DNA of 64,000 nucleotides from Carboxylicivirga longa (GTDB lineage Bacteria; Bacteroidota; Bacteroidia; Bacteroidales; Marinilabiliaceae): contig NZ_JBNGOZ010000012.1 of assembly GCF_050589825.1 (NCBI RefSeq), forward strand, positions 74,384 through 138,383. Direction: 5' to 3'. How positions within the stretch are numbered: the stretch's first letter is position 1; every line of letters begins with the position of its first letter. Positions 53,570-62,559 of the stretch are shown piece after piece. The notes under the pieces were generated by a model, which saw only the letters and a list, made by a program, of their open reading frames with translations, made no database searches and was not told the DNA's origin. Position numbers and translations under genes: made by a program.

Positions 53570-54041
53570 TGTACTCCTCCTTTAATACTTTTTCCAGTTT
53601 CTTAAGTGTTCTCGACAGGGTTTTGCCCACTGAATTTAATGGAATACCCGTGGCCAGTGCTAATTCTTTATAGGATAAATCTTCGCTGTATAAAATTGCC
53701 AGTAAGCGCTCCTTATCATTAAGGATGTTCAGTGCTTGATCTAGCCACGCTCTCGTTTCTTTCTGTTCGTGTGCCAACTGATAGTCGCATGTTGGTTTCA
53801 GGTTTTCCAATTGGCAGAACTTACTTTGCTGCTTCAGGTAATCGATGCATTTGTAGTAAGTGGCACGATAGAGCCAGGCCCCGGGTTGCTCTATTACGTC
53901 AGCATCTTTACGTCGTTCATACAGGCTTAAAAATACTTCCTGAACAATATCCTTGACTATACCGGATTGACCAAGCAACTTGGTGGCTAGGCGGTGTGTG
54001 CCTGCGTAGTGTTTGGTGTATATGGTTTCAAATGGTGTCAA
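53556..54041 (-). CDS. ECF sigma-70 factor
   Basis: The 161-residue protein has a region 2 with LGQSGIVKDIVQEVFLSLYERR and a region 4 HTH (LSYKELALATGIPLNSVGKTLSRTL). The start is a TTG at 54041; no ATG or GTG precedes it before an in-frame stop, and the N-terminus MTPFETIYTKHY matches ECF factors. A TAGATTTG box overlaps the start codon. It is paired with the anti-sigma gene downstream. Confidence 0.85.
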   Translation of the reverse strand: MTPFETIYTKHYAGTHRLATKLLGQSGIVKDIVQEVFLSLYERRKDADVIEQPGAWLYRATYYKCIDYLKQQSKFCQLENLKPTCDYQLAHEQKETRAWLDQALNILNDKERLLAILYSEDLSYKELALATGIPLNSVGKTLSRTLKKLEKVLKEEYNEMF

Positions 54042-54231
54042 ATCTATTGCCTTTTGTATATATGTCTGTTAAAGATGGCAATTTGTGACAAAGGGGAGAA
54101 TGTTTTTTATTGATTGTAGGGTAGGACTGAATAAAAGAAAGTTTTGTGCGAAGCATGGGGGTGTAAACAATGCTGAAACAATGCTGAAAAATTTCAGCTG
54201 ATTCACAGGCTTCAGATTCGTATTTGGGCAT

Positions 54232-54260
54232 AAAAAAAAGGAGACCCACTTGGTCTCCTT
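54232..54260 (-). terminator. Terminator of the thrS-infC-rpmI-rplT operon
   Basis: On the minus strand AAGGAGACC pairs with GGTCTCCTT, followed by a run of eight T. Confidence 0.85.
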
Positions 54261-54282
54261 AATATCTTAGCTTAATTACTAA

Positions 54283-54633
54283 TTAAGCGTTGGTTGCTTT
54301 TTTTACAATCGCTTTGAAAGCTTCCGGGTGGTTCATGGCCAGGTCAGCCAAAACCTTACGGTTGATTTCAATGTTTTGAGCGTGCAGCATACCCATTAAT
54401 TTGCTGTATGATACACCTTCTAAGCGAGCAGCGGCGTTAATACGCTGAATCCACAATGCTCTGAAGTTGCTCTTCTTCTTTTTTCTATCGCGGTATGCGT
54501 ATGATAAACCTTTTTCGTAGGCGTTTTTAGCAACGGTCCATACGTTTTTTCTACGTCCAAAGTATCCTTTGGTTTGCTTTAATAGCTTTCTGCGTCGTTC
54601 TCTTGACGCCACATGATTGACTGATCTTGGCAT
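54283..54633 (-). CDS. rplT: 50S ribosomal protein L20
   Basis: The 116-residue basic protein shows MPRSVNHVASRERRRKLLKQ and RRKNVWTVAKNAYEKG. It binds 23S rRNA early in 50S assembly and represses its own operon in several bacteria. Last gene of the operon. Confidence 0.97.
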   Translation of the reverse strand: MPRSVNHVASRERRRKLLKQTKGYFGRRKNVWTVAKNAYEKGLSYAYRDRKKKKSNFRALWIQRINAAARLEGVSYSKLMGMLHAQNIEINRKVLADLAMNHPEAFKAIVKKATNA

Positions 54634-54735
54634 TTTAAAATCATTTTCGAATGGTTAGCGCCCCCTTTGGGAATCTTTCTCAGCTAAGTCACTCGGGTTA
54701 AAAAAAATCGTTTCTTTCTCTGCTCGAAATTCGAA

Positions 54736-54933
54736 TTACTTCATGTTCAGTAACAGCTTGATGTTTGTTTCATCCGCTTTGTGAACAGTGCCAGCATAGG
54801 TCAAATTTCTCTTCTGCTTTGTAGTCTTTTTCGTTAAGATGTGACTCTTAAAAGCATGCTTCCGCTTGATTTTCCCGCTTCCAGTGATGGTAAAACGCTT
54901 TTTAGCACTGGAATTTGTCTTCATTTTTGGCAT
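54736..54933 (-). CDS. rpmI: 50S ribosomal protein L35
   Basis: A 65-residue basic protein beginning MPKMKTNSSAKKRF and containing KRKHAFKSHILTKKTTKQKR, typical of L35. Between infC and rplT as in most bacteria. Confidence 0.97.
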   Translation of the reverse strand: MPKMKTNSSAKKRFTITGSGKIKRKHAFKSHILTKKTTKQKRNLTYAGTVHKADETNIKLLLNMK

Positions 54934-54964
54934 TATTCCTATCTATTTAGTTATAAAAAATAAG

Positions 54965-55528
54965 CTATTTCTTCTTAGCACTGGCTTTGGGCGCAATAAA
55001 CATAGTCATGCGCTTGCCTTCTAATTTAGGAAGCTGTTCTACTTTACCAAGTTCCTCTAAGTCCTGTGCAAAGCGAAGCAATAGAATTTCACCTTTATCT
55101 TTAAATAGTATAGAACGTCCTTTAAAGAATACAAAGGCCTTTACTTTGGCACCTTCATTTAAGAATTTCTCGGCATGTTTTAGCTTGAACTGATAATCAT
55201 GATCATCTGTGTTAGGCCCAAAGCGAATTTCCTTTACTACTACCTTCACTGCTTTTGCCTTCAGCTCTTTTTGCTTGCGCTTCTGCTGGTACAGGAATTT
55301 TTGATAATCCGTTATCTTACAGACAGGCGGATCGGCATTCGGTGAAATCTCCACCAAATCGAGATCCATATCATCAGCCATTTTAATGGCTTCCACTGTT
55401 GGGTACACGCCTGGGTTCTCAATGTTATCGCCTACCAGTCTTACCTGGGGAACCCGTATGTATCGATTAATTCTGTGAGCAGGCTCCTTTTTTACAGGGC
55501 GTACCTGCCTTCTGTTTGGTCTAGCTAT
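54965..55528 (-). CDS. infC: Translation initiation factor IF-3
   Basis: The C-terminal part (QKRKQKELKAKAVKVVVKEIRF and LKHAEKFLNEGAKVKAFVFF) is standard IF-3. The conserved N-domain (RINRYIRVPQVRLVGDNIENPG) extends well upstream of the first ATG or GTG. Reading back, an AUA at 55528 is preceded at 8 bases by GGAGG, giving a 187-residue protein starting (AUA)ARPNRRQVRPV. IF-3 genes are known for rare starts (AUU in E. coli) used in autoregulation, so AUA is likely here. The GTG at 55408 would delete much of the N-domain and is rejected. Confidence 0.88.
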   Translation of the reverse strand: MARPNRRQVRPVKKEPAHRINRYIRVPQVRLVGDNIENPGVYPTVEAIKMADDMDLDLVEISPNADPPVCKITDYQKFLYQQKRKQKELKAKAVKVVVKEIRFGPNTDDHDYQFKLKHAEKFLNEGAKVKAFVFFKGRSILFKDKGEILLLRFAQDLEELGKVEQLPKLEGKRMTMFIAPKASAKKK

Positions 55529-55556
55529 AGTTAAACCCTCCTTTAATTAATTAGTA

Positions 55557-57503
55557 CTACTTTTCAATCTCAGAAAGCATATTTTCTACTTCCTGTGTAA
55601 TAAAATCTACAAAATCGTGTTGTGTCATGGCGCCTTTATCCCCTTCTCCCTGCTTACGAACGGCAACTTTGCCTTCTTCGGCTTCCTTTTCACCTACAAT
55701 TAACAGGTAGGGAATGCGCTTTAACTCGTTGTCCCTTATTTTCTTACCGATCTTCTCATTACGGTCATCTAGGACGGCACGAATATCGGAATTATTTAGG
55801 AATTTTAAAACTTTTTCAGCGTATTCATTATATTTTTCGCTGATGGGCAGGATGACTACCTGCTCGGGTGTTAGCCACAATGGAAACTTACCGGCGGTGT
55901 GCTCAATTAATACTGCCACAAAGCGCTCCATACTTCCAAAGGGTGCGCGGTGAATCATTACCGGACGGTGTTTCTGGTTGTCGCTGCCAATGTATTCAAG
56001 GTCGAAGCGTTCCGGTAGGTTGTAGTCTACCTGAATCGTACCTAACTGCCACTTGCGTCCCAAGGCATCTTTCACCATAAAGTCGAGCTTAGGGCCGTAA
56101 AAAGCCGCTTCGCCATACTCCACAATGGTATTCATCCCTTTTTCTTCGCAGGCCTCAATAATGGCTTGTTCAGCTTTGTTCCAGTTGTCCTCTGTTCCGA
56201 TGTATTTCGAGTGATCTTCACGATCGCGCAAGGAAACCTGTGTTACGTAATCTTTAAAGTCAAGTGCTTTAAAGATGTATAAGATGATGTCAATTACTTT
56301 TTTAAACTCATCCTTTAGCTGGTCGGGACGGCAGAACAGGTGAGCATCATCCTGCGTAAAACCTCGTACCCTAGTCAGACCGTGTAGCTCGCCACTCTGC
56401 TCGTAACGATATACCGTGCCAAATTCAGCAAAGCGGATGGGCAGATCCTTGTATGAGCGAGGCTTGGTTTTATATATCTCGCAGTGGTGCGGACAGTTCA
56501 TGGGTTTGAGTAGGAATTCTTCGCCCTCGGCCGGTGTGTTAATGGGCTGAAACGAATCCTTGCCATACTTGGCATAGTGTCCCGATGTAACATACAACTC
56601 TTTATTGCCAATATGTGGTGTAATCACGGGCTCGTAACCATATTTCACCTGTACGCGCTTCAGAAAATTCTCCAGACGTTCGCGCAGCTTGGCTCCTTTG
56701 GGTAGCCACAGCGGAAGACCTTGTCCTACTTTTTGCGAGAAGGCAAATAATTCCAGCTCTTTACCAATTTTGCGGTGATCACGTTTCTGTGCTTCTTCCA
56801 GCATCACCATGTATTCCTCCAGCATTTTGGCCTTGGGAAAGGAGATGGCATAGATACGTGTTAGCTGCTTACGTTTTTCGTCACCGCGCCAGTAGGCACC
56901 AGCCACACTTAGTAGCTTAATGGCTTTGATGGGCGCCGTTGAGGGCAAGTGCGGACCACGGCACAGATCGGTAAAATTACCTTGCTCGTAAAAGGAGATG
57001 GTACCATCTTCCAATTCACTAATGAGCTCTATTTTATACTCGTCATCTTTTTTAGTGAAATAATCCAGTGCTTCAGCTTTACTTACCTCGCGGCGCACAT
57101 AAGGATGCTTCTGGCTGGCCAGTTCTTTAAACTTTTTCTCGATCTTGGGTAAGTCAGCATCTTTAATAATGGTATCGCCCGTATCGATATCGTAATAAAA
57201 ACCATTTTCGATGGTGGGGCCAATGCCGAACTTCGTTCCCGGATACAATGCTTCAATGGCTTCGGCCATTAGGTGAGCCGAGGAGTGCCAAAACGCATGT
57301 TTTCCTTCCTCATCGTCCCATTTGTGCAGTTTAATGGAGGCATCGGTCGTGATCGGACGCGTTAAATCCATCAGGGTATCATTCACCGTAATCGATAAAA
57401 CTTCTTTAGCCAAACGCGAACTAATGCTTTGCGCAATTTCTAAACCTGTTACGCCTGCTTCAAACTCTCTGACACTTTGGTCGGGAAAGGTAATTCTTAT
57501 CAT
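55557..57503 (-). CDS. thrS: Threonyl-tRNA synthetase
   Basis: The 648-residue enzyme has an N-terminal TGS domain (1-60), an editing domain with HSSAHLMAEAIEALYPG, and the catalytic core with MNCPHHCEIY, RFAEFGTVYRYE and the zinc-binding residues (Cys in NCPHH, His in MIHRAPFGS region). C-terminal anticodon-binding domain from about 540. First gene of the operon; its promoter box lies 31 bases upstream. Confidence 0.97.
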   Translation of the reverse strand: MIRITFPDQSVREFEAGVTGLEIAQSISSRLAKEVLSITVNDTLMDLTRPITTDASIKLHKWDDEEGKHAFWHSSAHLMAEAIEALYPGTKFGIGPTIENGFYYDIDTGDTIIKDADLPKIEKKFKELASQKHPYVRREVSKAEALDYFTKKDDEYKIELISELEDGTISFYEQGNFTDLCRGPHLPSTAPIKAIKLLSVAGAYWRGDEKRKQLTRIYAISFPKAKMLEEYMVMLEEAQKRDHRKIGKELELFAFSQKVGQGLPLWLPKGAKLRERLENFLKRVQVKYGYEPVITPHIGNKELYVTSGHYAKYGKDSFQPINTPAEGEEFLLKPMNCPHHCEIYKTKPRSYKDLPIRFAEFGTVYRYEQSGELHGLTRVRGFTQDDAHLFCRPDQLKDEFKKVIDIILYIFKALDFKDYVTQVSLRDREDHSKYIGTEDNWNKAEQAIIEACEEKGMNTIVEYGEAAFYGPKLDFMVKDALGRKWQLGTIQVDYNLPERFDLEYIGSDNQKHRPVMIHRAPFGSMERFVAVLIEHTAGKFPLWLTPEQVVILPISEKYNEYAEKVLKFLNNSDIRAVLDDRNEKIGKKIRDNELKRIPYLLIVGEKEAEEGKVAVRKQGEGDKGAMTQHDFVDFITQEVENMLSEIEK

Positions 57504-57533
57504 GCTACTATTGCTTAGATTTTAAAAAACATG

Positions 57534-57541
57534 CAAAGATA
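57534..57541 (-). promoter_or_regulatory. -7 element TATCTTTG of the thrS operon
   Basis: Exact TAnnTTTG match on the minus strand, 31 bases before the thrS ATG, with a TTG about 17 bases upstream of it. Confidence 0.65.
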
Positions 57542-57646
57542 CATAAAACGCCTGAAAGCAAGGGGGGCGCTGTGCTTTTTTTAACATTCTTGCGGCTAAA
57601 AATAAAATGTTGACCATTCACATTGTTTTATAGTGGTGTAATTTAG

Positions 57647-57654
57647 TAGTTTTG
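57647..57654 (+). promoter_or_regulatory. -7 element TAGTTTTG of the DPP-IV-like gene
   Basis: Exact TAnnTTTG match, 44 bases before the ATG; TTG lies 21 bases upstream. It is divergent from the thrS promoter. Confidence 0.6.
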
Positions 57655-57697
57655 ACCTAAGTGAAGAGATTGATATTTAAAGATAAATAGTTTTAAA

Positions 57698-59890
57698 ATG
57701 AAGTATTTAAGCATTTTATTCGCCGGATTAATGATGTCGGCTGCTGTTTGTGCACAGACGCAAACGGTTACCATTGAAGATGTAACGCAAAAGGGTACTT
57801 TTTATGCCCACTCGGTAAGGGGCTTGCGTTCCATGAGCGATGGTATTCATTACACCACGCTTGAAGAGGGCAAACGCATTGTCAAATACCAGTATTCCAG
57901 TGGTAAGCAGGTCTCTGTGGTGTTTGACCTGGAAAAAGAGATGAAGGGTGAGGCGGATATTCAGTACATACAGGGTTACGAGTTTAACGATGATGAGACT
58001 AAGATTTTGGTATACACCAATGTAGAGTCTGTTTACCGACACTCTTTCAAAGCAGATTATTATGTGTATGATATTACTTATAATGAGCTGAAGCCTTTAT
58101 CGGAAAACGGGAAGCAGCAGGTGGCCTCTTTTTCACCCAATGGTGAGATGGTGGCCTTCGTTCGTGATAATGACCTTTATTTAGTAAAGCTAAAATTTGG
58201 TACCGAGAGTGCCATCACCAGTGACGGTGAGCTGAATAAGGTACTGAATGGTGTGCCTGACTGGGTATATGAAGAGGAGTTTGGATTTAACAAAGCCTAT
58301 GACTGGTCGCCCGATAGTAAGGAAATTGCTTTTATACGTTTTGACGAGGAGCGTGTGAAGGAGTTTGCTTTTCCAGTATATCAGGCCTCTTATCCCACAC
58401 GCGACGAATATAGTGCGTATCCAGGACAATACAAATTTAAGTACCCAAAGGCGGGTGAGGACAATGCCTTGGTTAGTGTGCATGTGTTTAATATTAAAAA
58501 CCGTACTACTAAAACCATGGATATTGGCGAAGAGACCGATATCTATATTCCCCGGGTGCGTTTTACTAAAACAGAGGGTAAGCTGGGTATTATTCGTATG
58601 AATCGCCATCAGAATTTCCTTGAGTTACTCATTGCTAATACAGGTTCGGGCGTTAGTGCTCCTGTGTTTAGTGACCGTAACGAACGCTATGTAGGCGAGG
58701 ATGTGTTGGATAACCTTCAGTTCTTAAACGACGGCAAGCATTTTGTGTACGTGGGTGAAATGGATGGGTATAATCATATCTATCTTTATACCATGGCCGG
58801 CCGTCAGGTGCGCCAGATTACCAAGGGAAAATGGGATGTGACTGATTACCTGGGCTACAATGAAAAAACACGTATGTTTTATTATCAGGCAGCCGCTAAG
58901 TCGCCGATGCAGCGTGAAGTATATGCTATTCGCAGTGATGGCAAGAAGCTCACTAATTTTTCGACTGTGGAAGGCACAAACCGAGCGGTGTTCAGTAAGG
59001 GTTTTAAGTACTTTATCAACTACTTTTCTAATACGCAAACTCCTACACAGGTTACTTTGCACGACGGAAAAGGTCGGCAAATAAGAGTATTAGAGAATAA
59101 TGAGGCGTTAAATGAGCGTATTGCTCAGTTTGAGATCAGCCCCAAGGAGTTCTTTTCATTTACAACCTCAGAAGGTATTGACCTGAACGGATGGATGGTG
59201 AAGCCGCTAAACTTTGATGCATCAAAGCAGTATCCCGTATTGATGGTGCAATACAGTGGTCCTAACTCACAACAGGTGCTGGATCGTTGGGGCATGGGTT
59301 GGGAGCAATACCTTGCCGCTGAAGGATATATGGTGGCTTGTGTTGATCCCCGTGGTACCGGCGCACGTGGTGAGGAGTTCCGAAAGTGTACTTATATGCA
59401 GCTGGGTAAGCTGGAGTCGGATGATCAGATTGAAGCAGCCAAATATCTTGGGTCGCTTGATTATGTCGATGCATCGCGTATTGGTATATGGGGGTGGAGC
59501 TATGGTGGTTTTATGTCGTCGTTGTGTTTGAGCAAATCCGATGTGTTTAAAATTGGCATTGCGGTGGCACCCGTAACCAACTGGCGCTACTATGATACGG
59601 TTTATACCGAGCGTTACATGCGTAAGCCACAGGAAAATCCCAATGGTTATGACGATAACAGCCCCATTAACCTTGCCAACGATTTAAGTGGTCGTTTATT
59701 CCTGATTCATGGTACAGCTGATGATAATGTTCACTTTCAAAATGTGATGGAATATGTGGATCGTTTGGTGCAGGCGGGTAAGCAGTTTGATATGTTTGCC
59801 TACCCCAACCGTAATCACAGTATCTATGGAGGTAATGTGCGCAATCATCTTTACAAAATGAAAGCAGACTACCTGTTCAGGAACCTGTAA
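57698..59890 (+). CDS. Secreted S9 peptidase, dipeptidyl peptidase IV type
   Basis: The 730-residue protein has a signal peptide (1-19, AVCAQ), a beta-propeller (about 40-480) with the DPP-IV-specific PDWVYEEEFG (the Glu pair that binds the N-terminus of the substrate) and a C-terminal hydrolase. The catalytic Ser lies in WGWSYGGFMSS (about 600), Asp in HGTADDNVHF (about 674) and His in NRNHSIYGG (about 706). It removes X-Pro dipeptides in the periplasm or outside. Full family length. Confidence 0.95.
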   Translation: MKYLSILFAGLMMSAAVCAQTQTVTIEDVTQKGTFYAHSVRGLRSMSDGIHYTTLEEGKRIVKYQYSSGKQVSVVFDLEKEMKGEADIQYIQGYEFNDDETKILVYTNVESVYRHSFKADYYVYDITYNELKPLSENGKQQVASFSPNGEMVAFVRDNDLYLVKLKFGTESAITSDGELNKVLNGVPDWVYEEEFGFNKAYDWSPDSKEIAFIRFDEERVKEFAFPVYQASYPTRDEYSAYPGQYKFKYPKAGEDNALVSVHVFNIKNRTTKTMDIGEETDIYIPRVRFTKTEGKLGIIRMNRHQNFLELLIANTGSGVSAPVFSDRNERYVGEDVLDNLQFLNDGKHFVYVGEMDGYNHIYLYTMAGRQVRQITKGKWDVTDYLGYNEKTRMFYYQAAAKSPMQREVYAIRSDGKKLTNFSTVEGTNRAVFSKGFKYFINYFSNTQTPTQVTLHDGKGRQIRVLENNEALNERIAQFEISPKEFFSFTTSEGIDLNGWMVKPLNFDASKQYPVLMVQYSGPNSQQVLDRWGMGWEQYLAAEGYMVACVDPRGTGARGEEFRKCTYMQLGKLESDDQIEAAKYLGSLDYVDASRIGIWGWSYGGFMSSLCLSKSDVFKIGIAVAPVTNWRYYDTVYTERYMRKPQENPNGYDDNSPINLANDLSGRLFLIHGTADDNVHFQNVMEYVDRLVQAGKQFDMFAYPNRNHSIYGGNVRNHLYKMKADYLFRNL

Positions 59891-59910
59891 GAGAACTCAT
59901 AATAAAATTA

Positions 59911-59940
59911 AAGCCCCGGTGCACTGCCGGGGCTATTTTT
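59911..59940 (+). terminator. Terminator of the DPP-IV-like gene
   Basis: AGCCCCGG pairs with CCGGGGCT around a short loop, followed by A and five T. Confidence 0.85.
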
Positions 59941-60022
59941 ATGTCTGTGAAGCCTGTTTTGGGTGCTTCTTACCAATCGGTCATATGGTTCTGAATATAC
60001 TTCTTCTTTCAGTACTCCATAA

Positions 60023-60601
60023 TTATTCACTCCAAACCCCGTTTTTAAACAGTTGGAACCATTTTTCTAAATCGCTATCGTTTTTAAGCCCTAGTGTTCT
60101 AAAAACCTCTCTGGCAAATTCGATTGGAGCAATGCCGTTTGCCGTAATAAGGTTCTTATCGGTTTCAGCCAGTTTGTTTTGGTAAGAGTTGCTTCCCTGA
60201 TATTCTGGTGCTACGGCTTTTAAGTAATTCAGGTCGATGCTGGTATGATTCAGCTTATCTAAAATCCCCAATTGTCCTAAATAGACTGTTGCCCCACAGA
60301 TGGCCGCAATTGTTTTTCCTTTTTCAAACAAGTCTTTTACCAGTTGGTCGGTGCTCGTGATTGCTCTTTGTTCCCATGCCGTTCCGCCCGGAAGCACTAA
60401 TAAATTAATTTCGTTACTGTTGAGTTCTGTAAGTGAGGCTGAAGGTTGAACCGTCATGCCGCCCATTGACGTAATGGCCTTTCCATCTGCCGAAAAGTAA
60501 ATTAAATCAAATCGTTCGTCCTTATTGATTTCCGGTGTTAAGTAAGAGATTTCCCAGTCTGAGAAGCCATCAAATAGAAACACATATACTTTCTTCTTCA
60601 T
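60023..60601 (-). CDS. DJ-1/PfpI family protein
   Basis: The 192-residue protein has MKKKVYVFLFDGFSDWEISYLTPEIN with the conserved Glu, and the nucleophile Cys in IAAICGATVYLGQLG (about 98). The family includes glyoxalases, chaperones and peptidase-like proteins. It stands alone between two other genes; no substrate can be assigned. Confidence 0.85.
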   Translation of the reverse strand: MKKKVYVFLFDGFSDWEISYLTPEINKDERFDLIYFSADGKAITSMGGMTVQPSASLTELNSNEINLLVLPGGTAWEQRAITSTDQLVKDLFEKGKTIAAICGATVYLGQLGILDKLNHTSIDLNYLKAVAPEYQGSNSYQNKLAETDKNLITANGIAPIEFAREVFRTLGLKNDSDLEKWFQLFKNGVWSE

Positions 60602-60722
60602 GATATTTTTTGGTTTATGAATAGTCTTTTATTGATATCGAGAGCTTTGGGTGGGTGGCCGGGCGTGTATGCTGGTTACTTGCTAAGTGGCGCCCCGGTG
60701 GGCGTAAATGTTGGGTTGTCTG

Positions 60723-61541
60723 TTATTGCAGATACTCCGTAATTTCTTCATAAATAATGTCGGTTCGCGCTTTATAAAAATCTTTCAGCACAGCTGTGTG
60801 GCCCTGACCAAAGATGATCAGAATGCGATCGCCCGGCTCTTCAATGCAATCAATGTTGTACATGATTCTGAAATTGCGTTCCCACCATTTTGCCACTAAA
60901 TTGGTTCCGACACTATTATTGGCGTCACCCATTTGATTGGTATGGTACAGGTACATATTTTTATTGCCTGCATCAAATTCATCGCTATTGAGGAGTACAA
61001 AATAATCGCTTAGGCTGCTCTCATCATAAGCTTTTTGAGAGGCCTGCAGAATAATCGTCTTCATATCAGTAATCATATTTTCCAATTGCGCCATTTGACC
61101 AGTTTCTTTCATGTAATCGGTCAGCTCCTTAAAGGGTAGAGTCATTTTATGATCGGCCGGATAAATGTGGCGATGGCCCATTTTCTTGGCCAATCGAAAG
61201 CCGATTTGTTGGCACTCGTGGATGGATAAGTCATGAGCACCTTTTAAATACAACTGGTAGAGCGAATCTGTTTGATGATCGCCGAAGGGATGCTCAACCA
61301 GTATTTTGGTAGGCTTATAGTCGCTTAGTCGATTGACAAGCTCTTTGATCTCGTTCTGCCTTTGAACAGACGCTAAATCATCTGCCTTAATAGAAATAAG
61401 ATCGGATGTACCAGCAAAATGAAAGACGCCCAGTAAGGCGATCACCGATTTTTTGGTTGGCGCATCCGTCTCTATCTGGCCTTTTACCATGTAACTGGAG
61501 GCCATCAACATTATTCCTGTAATAATACTTGCTTTCTTCAT
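60723..61541 (-). CDS. Exported DUF5694 (TraB/GumN-like) protein
   Basis: The 272-residue protein has a signal peptide (about 1-21, VKGQ), an N-terminal ALLGVFHFAG motif and C-terminal GDRILIIFGQGH, the two conserved segments of the TraB/DUF5694 fold (EH and GxxH signatures). It also has EHPFGDHQ and YPADHKM. The family's function is poorly known; some members are suggested metalloproteases. Confidence 0.75.
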   Translation of the reverse strand: MKKASIITGIMLMASSYMVKGQIETDAPTKKSVIALLGVFHFAGTSDLISIKADDLASVQRQNEIKELVNRLSDYKPTKILVEHPFGDHQTDSLYQLYLKGAHDLSIHECQQIGFRLAKKMGHRHIYPADHKMTLPFKELTDYMKETGQMAQLENMITDMKTIILQASQKAYDESSLSDYFVLLNSDEFDAGNKNMYLYHTNQMGDANNSVGTNLVAKWWERNFRIMYNIDCIEEPGDRILIIFGQGHTAVLKDFYKARTDIIYEEITEYLQ

Positions 61542-61605
61542 GGGGTTTAGAGATTGGGGTTGGTTATTTTTTAAATAACTACATGAGGCTTAAAGCTCTG
61601 CGTTT

Positions 61606-61992
61606 TCATAGGCCATTGTTGGCGTTGTCTTTTTTTCTTTTCTGTGTTTGTAGAGCAAGAATCACAGCTTTTGGTCTTGGCATCCCTGCTTTGACTGATA
61701 TTTCTGCAGACTGTTTATAAATATTGCCCTTAGTTAATACTTCTGGCGTACTAATAAATCTGAATCGATCCATAGTTTCACAATTGACAACAGCAACCAC
61801 ACCTTTAAAGCCAACTAGGACATTCTGATAGGTTTTTCCACCTACTCCTTCTGTAAAAATTAAGGTTCCACCATTGAATACCCGGGTTGAATATTTGGGT
61901 GCAATTTTAGGTAATCCGTCTTTACTAACGGTAGTATGAAAACATTATTGCGAACTTAACATTTCTTTCAAATCTTGTGTAAGCTTTGACAT
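61606..61992 (-). pseudogene. PNPOx-family gene broken by one in-frame stop
   Basis: From ATG 61992 the frame reads MSKLTQDLKEMLSSQ, then TAA (61947-61945), then continues CFHTTVSKDGLPKIAPKYST and on to a TGA at 61606. Read through, the product is a flavin-nucleotide-binding (pyridoxamine phosphate oxidase-like) small protein of 128 residues, lacking the family's usual C-terminal end. Family members have Leu at the TAA position, and TTA to TAA is one base. The C-terminus (ALQTQKRKKDNANNGL) also departs from the family. Confidence 0.7.
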
Positions 61993-62007
61993 AACTGTAG
62001 CTTTAAA

Positions 62008-62451
62008 TTATTCTAAATCAATTAATATATTGTTCTCAATTTTAGTTAGAATGTTCATTAGCTGTTCTTGCTCTATCTTACTTATTCCTTTAAGCGCTAT
62101 ATCAGAAGCTTCTTTCCAGCAATTCTGAATGTCCTCTTTTATGGCATTTCCCTTGGGTTGTAGGAATACATTGCTTTTTCGGCTATCATTTTTATCCCGT
62201 TTCTTAGTGAGGTATTCCATTTTTATCAACTTATCGACTATTCTGGTAACGTTAGCGAAGTCTTTTTTCGATTGCTTAGCTATTTCTCCAATTGATAAGC
62301 CGTTATGTTGCCATAAATAATACAGCACCACCCATTGGTCGGGCGTTACTTTCAGTTCTTTTTTTGAAAGTATTTTAAATATCTGGCGTTTCATTAGAAC
62401 AGCAACGATTGAAACTCTATGATTAACTATATTTTCAAGGTTATCTTGCAT
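62008..62451 (-). CDS. MarR family transcriptional regulator
   Basis: The 147-residue protein has a typical MarR winged helix: DQWVVLYYLWQHNGLSIGEIAKQSKKDFANVTRIVDKLIKMEYLTKKRDKNDSRKSNV is split by dimer helices at both ends. The first codon could be TTG/ATG at 62487, but that lies within the operator, so ATG 62451 (MQDNLENIV) is preferred. Divergent from the SDR gene, with promoter and operators shared, so it probably represses both. The broken PNPOx gene follows on the same strand. Confidence 0.88.
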   Translation of the reverse strand: MQDNLENIVNHRVSIVAVLMKRQIFKILSKKELKVTPDQWVVLYYLWQHNGLSIGEIAKQSKKDFANVTRIVDKLIKMEYLTKKRDKNDSRKSNVFLQPKGNAIKEDIQNCWKEASDIALKGISKIEQEQLMNILTKIENNILIDLE

Positions 62452-62462
62452 CAAGTATGTTT

Positions 62463-62528
62463 TTGTACGATACAAATTTACAAACATTGTTTGTCACGAC
62501 AAATATATCATTATATTTGTCATGACAA
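62463..62528. promoter_or_regulatory. Divergent promoter with three palindromic operators (MarR)
   Basis: Palindromes: TTGTACGATACAA (62463-62475), TTGTCACGACAA (62491-62502) and TTGTCATGACAA (62517-62528). The last two differ by one base in the centre and are 26 bases apart. Exact -7 boxes TATATTTG exist on the plus strand (62512-62519) and on the minus strand (62507-62500), lying between these operators, with TTTG or TTG 18 bases upstream in each direction. Each operator covers the -33 of one promoter or the start of the other. Confidence 0.7.
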
Positions 62529-62559
62529 TTAAAATGTAATACGCTAAAAACTATCTATT

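Noticed and set aside
54028..54249. 73-residue minus-strand frame covering the sigma start region
   Set aside because: Overlaps the ECF factor's start in another frame, no motif and weak codon pattern.
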